From an uncultured Parvibacter sp. (lineage in GTDB: Bacteria; Actinomycetota; Coriobacteriia; Coriobacteriales; Eggerthellaceae): a stretch of DNA of 64,000 nucleotides. Below, in pieces: positions 59,908 to 64,000 of the stretch. Where the stretch lies: NCBI GenBank assembly GCA_910587945.1, contig CAJUNI010000003.1, positions 25,856-89,855 of the forward strand, read 5' to 3'. A program made the position numbers and the translations under genes. The notes beneath the pieces are model-generated. The model did no database searches and was not told the DNA's origin. It saw nothing but the letters and a program-made list of their open reading frames with translations. The stretch's first letter is position 1; every line of letters starts with the position of its first letter.

Positions 59908-61123
59908 GGTTCTCAGCCTCAAAGGTCGGCGCCACCATAAAGAGCCCCGTACGGTTCAAGTCCCGGCTATAGGACGAATCCAGGTACACCACTGGCGTCC
60001 AGATACCCTCGTCTAGCTTCGACGCTTCCATGAGCGCCGGATACAGGATGGAGCGAACCGGGTCGGCACCGCCGCCGTAGACGTACACCGCATCAGCCGA
60101 GAGCTTGGACTTGGCCAAAACGCTCTTGTACTCGTTGATCACGTCACGAGCAAAGACCTTGACCTCTTCATCGATGTAGCGCTGCAGCTTCGCCTGAATC
60201 TGGCGCTTGGCCGCGGTCTTGGCAGGCTCCTTCATAAACTCAGCCAGCTCCTTACGCGACTCAGGGGCAAAGGGCATGGAGCGCACTTGAGCCACCACCT
60301 TGGAGAGCACCGTACCGTAGCCCTTGTTAATCGAACTCGACACCTCAACGCTCACCTTGCCATCGCGGAACACCGGGAAGTTCACCGTGCCTTCGCCAAT
60401 ATCAATACCGATGATGTTCTCATACCCGTACAGCTCGGCCCCGTCGATACCATCAAGCGGCATACCGTCCTCACGGCAAAGTGCCAGCGCTGCGTCCAGA
60501 AATTCAGGGCCCTTGTCCACAATAGCGTACTGAGCCGCCACACCTTCGGGCAGCACCACGACATCGGTGAACACGACATCCACGCTGATCTCGCGCTCGA
60601 AGTTATGCACGGCAACCGTATGCACAGGTCCCACCAGAGCGCGACGGTAGCTCTCACGATGTGCCGTGTAGTCGCCGATGGGCAGGGCCACACCGAGCGC
60701 CGCCTCCACCTCAAGGTGCCCAGCAGGAATCTCATGATTCTCATCCCAATACTGGGTGAGAGCCGTACCAGCCACGGCAGCCAGCGTCAGCTGCACCGAC
60801 AGGGCGTCATCGCACTTCGGACGAGCATCGTCGATGTTGAAAATGACCGCGGTCTCACCGGAGACCACTGCACGGTGCCCCACGATGGTGCGACCGATGT
60901 CGGTCGGATTGATGGCCGGGCTCGTGATGGTGCAATCCAGCTCGTTGACCACATCGGCCATGTATTCGTCATCAGGTGTCACAGGAAGCTGCACCGCACC
61001 GGAAATATAGCTTACCTGACTCGGCATGTCCACCAGACGAACCCGACCATTGGCTTCCAGCTTCCCCTTCACATACCCGTTGCCCACATCCAGGCCACCG
61101 CGAATGCGCATTTTGTCTGCCAC
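59900..61123 (-). CDS. parM: ParM-like plasmid segregation actin
   Basis: This encodes 407 residues. I choose GTG 61123, seven bases after AGAAAGGA; ATG 61111 is the alternative. The actin-fold nucleotide motifs are clear: phosphate-1 GGLDVGNGYVKG (about 9-20), phosphate-2 IIGIDIGEGTVNFPVF (about 235-250), and the adenosine motif VYVYGGGADPVR (about 350-361). ParM filaments push sister plasmids apart after binding an RHH adaptor on a centromere. The two upstream genes encode RHH-like proteins. Many ICEs also carry such systems. Confidence 0.85.
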   Translation of the reverse strand: MADKMRIRGGLDVGNGYVKGKLEANGRVRLVDMPSQVSYISGAVQLPVTPDDEYMADVVNELDCTITSPAINPTDIGRTIVGHRAVVSGETAVIFNIDDARPKCDDALSVQLTLAAVAGTALTQYWDENHEIPAGHLEVEAALGVALPIGDYTAHRESYRRALVGPVHTVAVHNFEREISVDVVFTDVVVLPEGVAAQYAIVDKGPEFLDAALALCREDGMPLDGIDGAELYGYENIIGIDIGEGTVNFPVFRDGKVSVEVSSSINKGYGTVLSKVVAQVRSMPFAPESRKELAEFMKEPAKTAAKRQIQAKLQRYIDEEVKVFARDVINEYKSVLAKSKLSADAVYVYGGGADPVRSILYPALMEASKLDEGIWTPVVYLDSSYSRDLNRTGLFMVAPTFEAENHG

Positions 61124-61172
61124 TTTGAAATCCTTTCTCACTCAACAAAATTAAGTCTCGTTGCATCTTACC

Positions 61173-61622
61173 TTACGAATCAAGCATCGCCTTGAGAGCA
61201 TCCCCGCGATCGGCACTACCTCCACGGCGAGCGCCCATGGCGCCCAGTGCGGGCAACGCATCAAGCGCGTCGTCCGTACCTGCCACCTCGACATGAGTCT
61301 CAGCCGCAGGCACAGACTTGGGCGCCTCCACGGGTTTCACCTTTGGCTCTACCTTCACGGCTTCGACTACAGGGGCAGTCTCAGGCTCCACCTCTTCCGC
61401 CCATGCTGGCACAAACGGTGCCGGCGGGCGTCCGCGGCGCTTCGGCGGGTTTGCCACGATCATGTCGAACATGTCCGCGATACCCGCTTCCGCTGCTTGC
61501 TGTGCAATCAGCAAGCGAATGGACGCTGACAGGTTGTCCTGTGCATTGAGCCAGGCATTCACCGCATCATCGGCTGCGGGCACCGTGATGTGGATGTTGC
61601 GGCGAGTCCCTTTAGCGGCCAT
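61173..61622 (-). CDS. ParR-like RHH adaptor with acidic linker (first paralogue)
   Basis: This encodes 149 residues. The start is ATG 61622 (MAAKGTRRN), six bases after GGAG. N-terminal RHH: RRNIHITVPAADDAVNAWL then LSASIRLLIAQQAA. An AT-hook-like PPKRRGRPP motif follows (about 63-71), then a Pro/Val/Glu-rich linker and a basic-acidic C-terminus that could contact ParM. It overlaps the upstream RHH gene by 11 bases. Confidence 0.7.
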   Translation of the reverse strand: MAAKGTRRNIHITVPAADDAVNAWLNAQDNLSASIRLLIAQQAAEAGIADMFDMIVANPPKRRGRPPAPFVPAWAEEVEPETAPVVEAVKVEPKVKPVEAPKSVPAAETHVEVAGTDDALDALPALGAMGARRGGSADRGDALKAMLDS

Positions 61623-62034
61623 GGTTGGCTCCAAACCCGATAGCCAACATCACGTCCCCGCATGCAAGCGCACCAGAGGACGCGATGATGCGCACACGGT
61701 CATCCATGGCCGTGATAGCTAGATCCCCGCGCAGATAGGACTGGCACTTACCTGCACCCAGATCCTGATCCAGCATCTCGACCATCGCCAACGGGTCCTC
61801 CGCAGCAATATCGATGCACAGCATCGACGGGTCGGAAACTACTGGCGTTCGACCCCGTTCGACAAGTGCGATGGGGTAGTCCTTCATTCCGTACTCGGCC
61901 ATGGCGCCCTTGGCGAGCATGCGCATGGACAGCGACGGCGAACTTTGCGCGTCGAGCCATGCGGCCAAGTCTGCATCATCAGCAGGGAACGTCAGGCGCA
62001 TCGTGCGCTGCGCTTTGGCATTTTGATCTGCCAT
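61612..62034 (-). CDS. ParR-like RHH protein (second paralogue), first gene of the partition operon
   Basis: This encodes 140 residues. The start is ATG 62034 (MADQNAKAQ) after AAGGAGATG. N-terminal RHH: QRTMRLTFPADDADLAAWL then LSMRMLAKGAMAEYG, closely parallel to the next gene. Its C-terminal half is a different, compact domain (YLRGDLAITAMDDRVRII). It may bind the operator at the promoter as repressor, or form mixed complexes with its paralogue. The operon promoter is at 62079-62106. Confidence 0.65.
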   Translation of the reverse strand: MADQNAKAQRTMRLTFPADDADLAAWLDAQSSPSLSMRMLAKGAMAEYGMKDYPIALVERGRTPVVSDPSMLCIDIAAEDPLAMVEMLDQDLGAGKCQSYLRGDLAITAMDDRVRIIASSGALACGDVMLAIGFGANHGR

Positions 62035-64000
62035 AAACCACATCTCCTTCCTTCAATTCGTTTCTCTTGATGACCAATATGATACCATATCCAGACCATG
62101 GTGCAACCATAATTGTTCATGTTCCCCTCGCGAGGCGCACCGATGATATGCACCTTGATGTCATTTCGAGCCGAGATGCTCGCAATCTGCTCAGGGGTAA
62201 GTGTCACCGAATCCTCGTAGACCTCGGTCCACGTTGTACCGCCATCAAGGCTGTACTCCCACACAACCCCCGCACCCTGGAACACCCGCGACAGAATAAG
62301 TTTGTTCGCATTCTTGCCGTCAAAGGAGAACTCAGCCACACGGTTGTTCGTAACGCCAAGCAGCGCGTTGGCCACAGCGTTGATCTCTTTGGCCTGGAGG
62401 TGCTGCGAGCTGTTCACCCGAGACATGTTCTGCAGCGTAGACTGGATGAGCATCATGAACTTCGCCTTGACAACCGGATCAGTGATCTTGGCACCCAGAC
62501 GACGGGTCAGATCGTACATCGGCAGAGGATGGTACTTCATATCCTCAGTACACTGCTCTGCAAGCTCGTACAGGTCCTCCTGCGAAGAACCGGTACGGCT
62601 GTCAAGAGCGATATTCACCAGCCCATTCCACACATCCAGGTTGATATGCTCCTCCTCATAGGCATCAGCATAGATTTGCTTGAGCATATCCCAATCAGTA
62701 CGATAGACCTTCGCCAAGGTCATCAGCATGTTCGCCTTCTCGAACTTCTCGTACTCATTCTGAGCTTCCTGAGCCAAAAGCAGATACGAAGCCGACTGGA
62801 TAGTGCCGTTGTTGGTCACGTTCGCACCACCCGCACCCCAACCGTAAGGCATGTTAGCAGGGGTAGTGTTGGCCCAACCATTGGCTGCAATGCTGTTGGT
62901 CAGCTGCCAGGCATTCCGACCACCGCCCGCGTTGTACATATATATGTAAGCGCAGTGACCCGGCTGACCCACCGGCCAGGACGGATAACCCCAAGAACCA
63001 TAGATGTTCGCACCAGTCTTAGACAGACCGCCACACACAGCACCCTGTTCGAACACGATCCAGAGCTTGGGACAGCCAGATCGGTACGTAAGGTGGTACT
63101 GGGAAAGTTTGTACTTCGCATCCCACATGGCATAGTTCGCAGCAGAGTAATACTTTGCCTGACCATATGAGTAGCCTTTGCGGTACTCGATATAGTTGTA
63201 CGGATTGAAACGCCTGTCAGGCGACTCCTTGGCCGTCCAGTCGCGCAACCAGAGGATCTCCTCATCATCGATCTGGTTCATCATCACACCGCGCATCTCC
63301 TGCACCGTGAGATTCGCGAACATCGTCGGATCCCCCAGCTTGTCATTGGCGTACATGTCCTTGAAGATCTCATAACGGGTGACCGCATTAGAGGTCTGGT
63401 TATTGAAGATCCAAAGATTGACAGCACTTGCATGAGTGAGCGAGAGCGACAGCATCATACGCAGGTTCAAATCCCCGTTGCGCACCCCGTGACTCATAGT
63501 GTCGTCTGCCAAGTCATCCTTGTGCGCAGCATACAGATTGCTGAGCACCTGCAATGAACTGACATAAGAGCCGCGCGGAGCGCCGGCCATAGTCCACATA
63601 CGAAGAGCGTCCTCATCGTTTATGAACCACTCCAGCATCTCGCGATTCGCAGGGCTTGTCTCCAAAAACGTGCGCAGACCGTACTGGCCGACAGAGGCGA
63701 TAAGATTGCGCTGCAAAAGAAGCAGCTGCAGATCCTCAGACACAGGGCCACCTGTATACTGAGCCTTGATCTCTGCGTCAAGCTCCTCGACCGTCCGCGT
63801 GACATTATCCTTGTAGTCCTCATGCACCAGCTTGGCATCGGCCCAAACCGCATGGTCGGAACCATTGTTGCCATTGTCATTGGCATGTAGGCGGATGTAC
63901 TTGTAATCCCGCACATCGATCTTGATCTGATAAGCACCGTTGCCACTCTTGATCGCCACCGGATTCGCATCGGTCTTAAGCTCCCAAGTCTTACGGTCAT
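61992..64000 (-). CDS. Secreted transglutaminase-like/NPCBM surface protein, partial and 3'-truncated
   Basis: The frame is open to the window edge (the start lies beyond 64000). Residues visible first match an NPCBM-type carbohydrate module (YQIKIDVRDYKYIRLHANDNG). Next comes a large helical region. A cysteine-protease/transglutaminase-like core follows, with FEQGAVCGGLSKTGANIYG (Cys) and VGQPGHCAYIYMYN (His). The C-terminus reads NDIKVHIIGAPREGN and then degenerates into frame-through sequence of the partition promoter, stopping at 61992 inside the RHH gene. The real homologous protein clearly continued, so this gene has lost its 3' part. Probably a host-glycan or wall-acting surface enzyme. 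Confidence 0.7.
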   Translation of the reverse strand, partial: DRKTWELKTDANPVAIKSGNGAYQIKIDVRDYKYIRLHANDNGNNGSDHAVWADAKLVHEDYKDNVTRTVEELDAEIKAQYTGGPVSEDLQLLLLQRNLIASVGQYGLRTFLETSPANREMLEWFINDEDALRMWTMAGAPRGSYVSSLQVLSNLYAAHKDDLADDTMSHGVRNGDLNLRMMLSLSLTHASAVNLWIFNNQTSNAVTRYEIFKDMYANDKLGDPTMFANLTVQEMRGVMMNQIDDEEILWLRDWTAKESPDRRFNPYNYIEYRKGYSYGQAKYYSAANYAMWDAKYKLSQYHLTYRSGCPKLWIVFEQGAVCGGLSKTGANIYGSWGYPSWPVGQPGHCAYIYMYNAGGGRNAWQLTNSIAANGWANTTPANMPYGWGAGGANVTNNGTIQSASYLLLAQEAQNEYEKFEKANMLMTLAKVYRTDWDMLKQIYADAYEEEHINLDVWNGLVNIALDSRTGSSQEDLYELAEQCTEDMKYHPLPMYDLTRRLGAKITDPVVKAKFMMLIQSTLQNMSRVNSSQHLQAKEINAVANALLGVTNNRVAEFSFDGKNANKLILSRVFQGAGVVWEYSLDGGTTWTEVYEDSVTLTPEQIASISARNDIKVHIIGAPREGNMNNYGCTMVWIWYHIGHQEKRIEGRRCGLWQIKMPKRSARCA
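62079..62106 (-). promoter_or_regulatory. Promoter of the partition operon
   Basis: On the minus strand the -35 is TTGCAC (62101-62106), the spacer is 16 bp, and the -10 is TATCAT (62079-62084) preceded by TGG. It overlaps the broken end of the surface gene at 61992-64000. Confidence 0.6.

Overview
The window looks like a large conjugative element (ICE or plasmid) from a GC-rich Gram-positive bacterium. A Coriobacteriia host (Collinsella/Olsenella type) is my best guess. The grounds are class B sortases, VaFE/SpaA surface proteins, a MOBP2-like relaxase, GGAG/AAGGGG ribosome sites and actinobacterial codon use. This is inference; no rRNA or taxonomic marker lies in the window. Recurrent extended -10 promoters (TGG-TATAMT) and strong rho-independent terminators help to define operons.

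Layout. (1) 1-1430, plus strand: the end of an unknown gene, then a translationally coupled pair whose second member is a YgiT/MqsA-like zinc-finger HTH protein. (2) 1489-28643, minus strand: the transfer region. Read in the direction of transcription it holds an RHH (MobC-like) protein, an AT-hook protein, a MATE-like membrane protein, a CBS-like protein, TopB, a split VirB4-like protein without a Walker A motif, a VirB6-like protein, a small VirB2-like protein, anchored envelope proteins, an NlpC/P60-type hydrolase, two VirB8-like proteins, the relaxase, a ClpB-like double AAA+ ATPase split by a class 3 intein, and a coiled-coil membrane protein. (3) 28962-47070, mostly minus strand: a surface locus with a class B sortase, an LPKTG protein, a secreted transglutaminase-like protein, two large VaFE/SpaA proteins with unusual sorting signals, and a surface protein cut short by an IS605-type remnant and driven from a promoter with a C10 tract in its spacer. 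Broken NagZ and BspA genes also lie here. (4) 47269-52537, mostly plus strand: ssb, small unknown genes, a membrane HD (SpoT-like) protein and a NADAR protein, plus a second class B sortase on the minus strand. This resembles a leading region with counter-defence genes. (5) 52681-57580: a Tat-signal/BspA surface gene broken by an in-frame stop, small genes sharing a duplicated leader, tRNA-Asn(GTT), and a candidate structured small RNA. (6) 57684-62106, minus strand: a six-gene partition operon with two ParR-like RHH proteins and a ParM-like actin. (7) 62110-64000: a secreted transglutaminase/NPCBM-like protein that runs off the window and is truncated against the partition promoter.

How it fits together. 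The relaxase, RHH protein and TopB process DNA. The VirB-like proteins and wall hydrolase build a Gram-positive type IV channel. The surface locus and sortases probably mediate adhesion or mating contact. ParM/ParR stabilises the element. I see no type IV coupling protein, no Walker-intact VirB4, no integrase and no replication initiator, so essential parts must lie outside the window or be replaced. The most notable findings are the class 3 intein inside the second P-loop of the AAA+ protein, the VirB4-like pseudo-ATPase, and the homopolymer-spacer promoter that probably causes phase variation.
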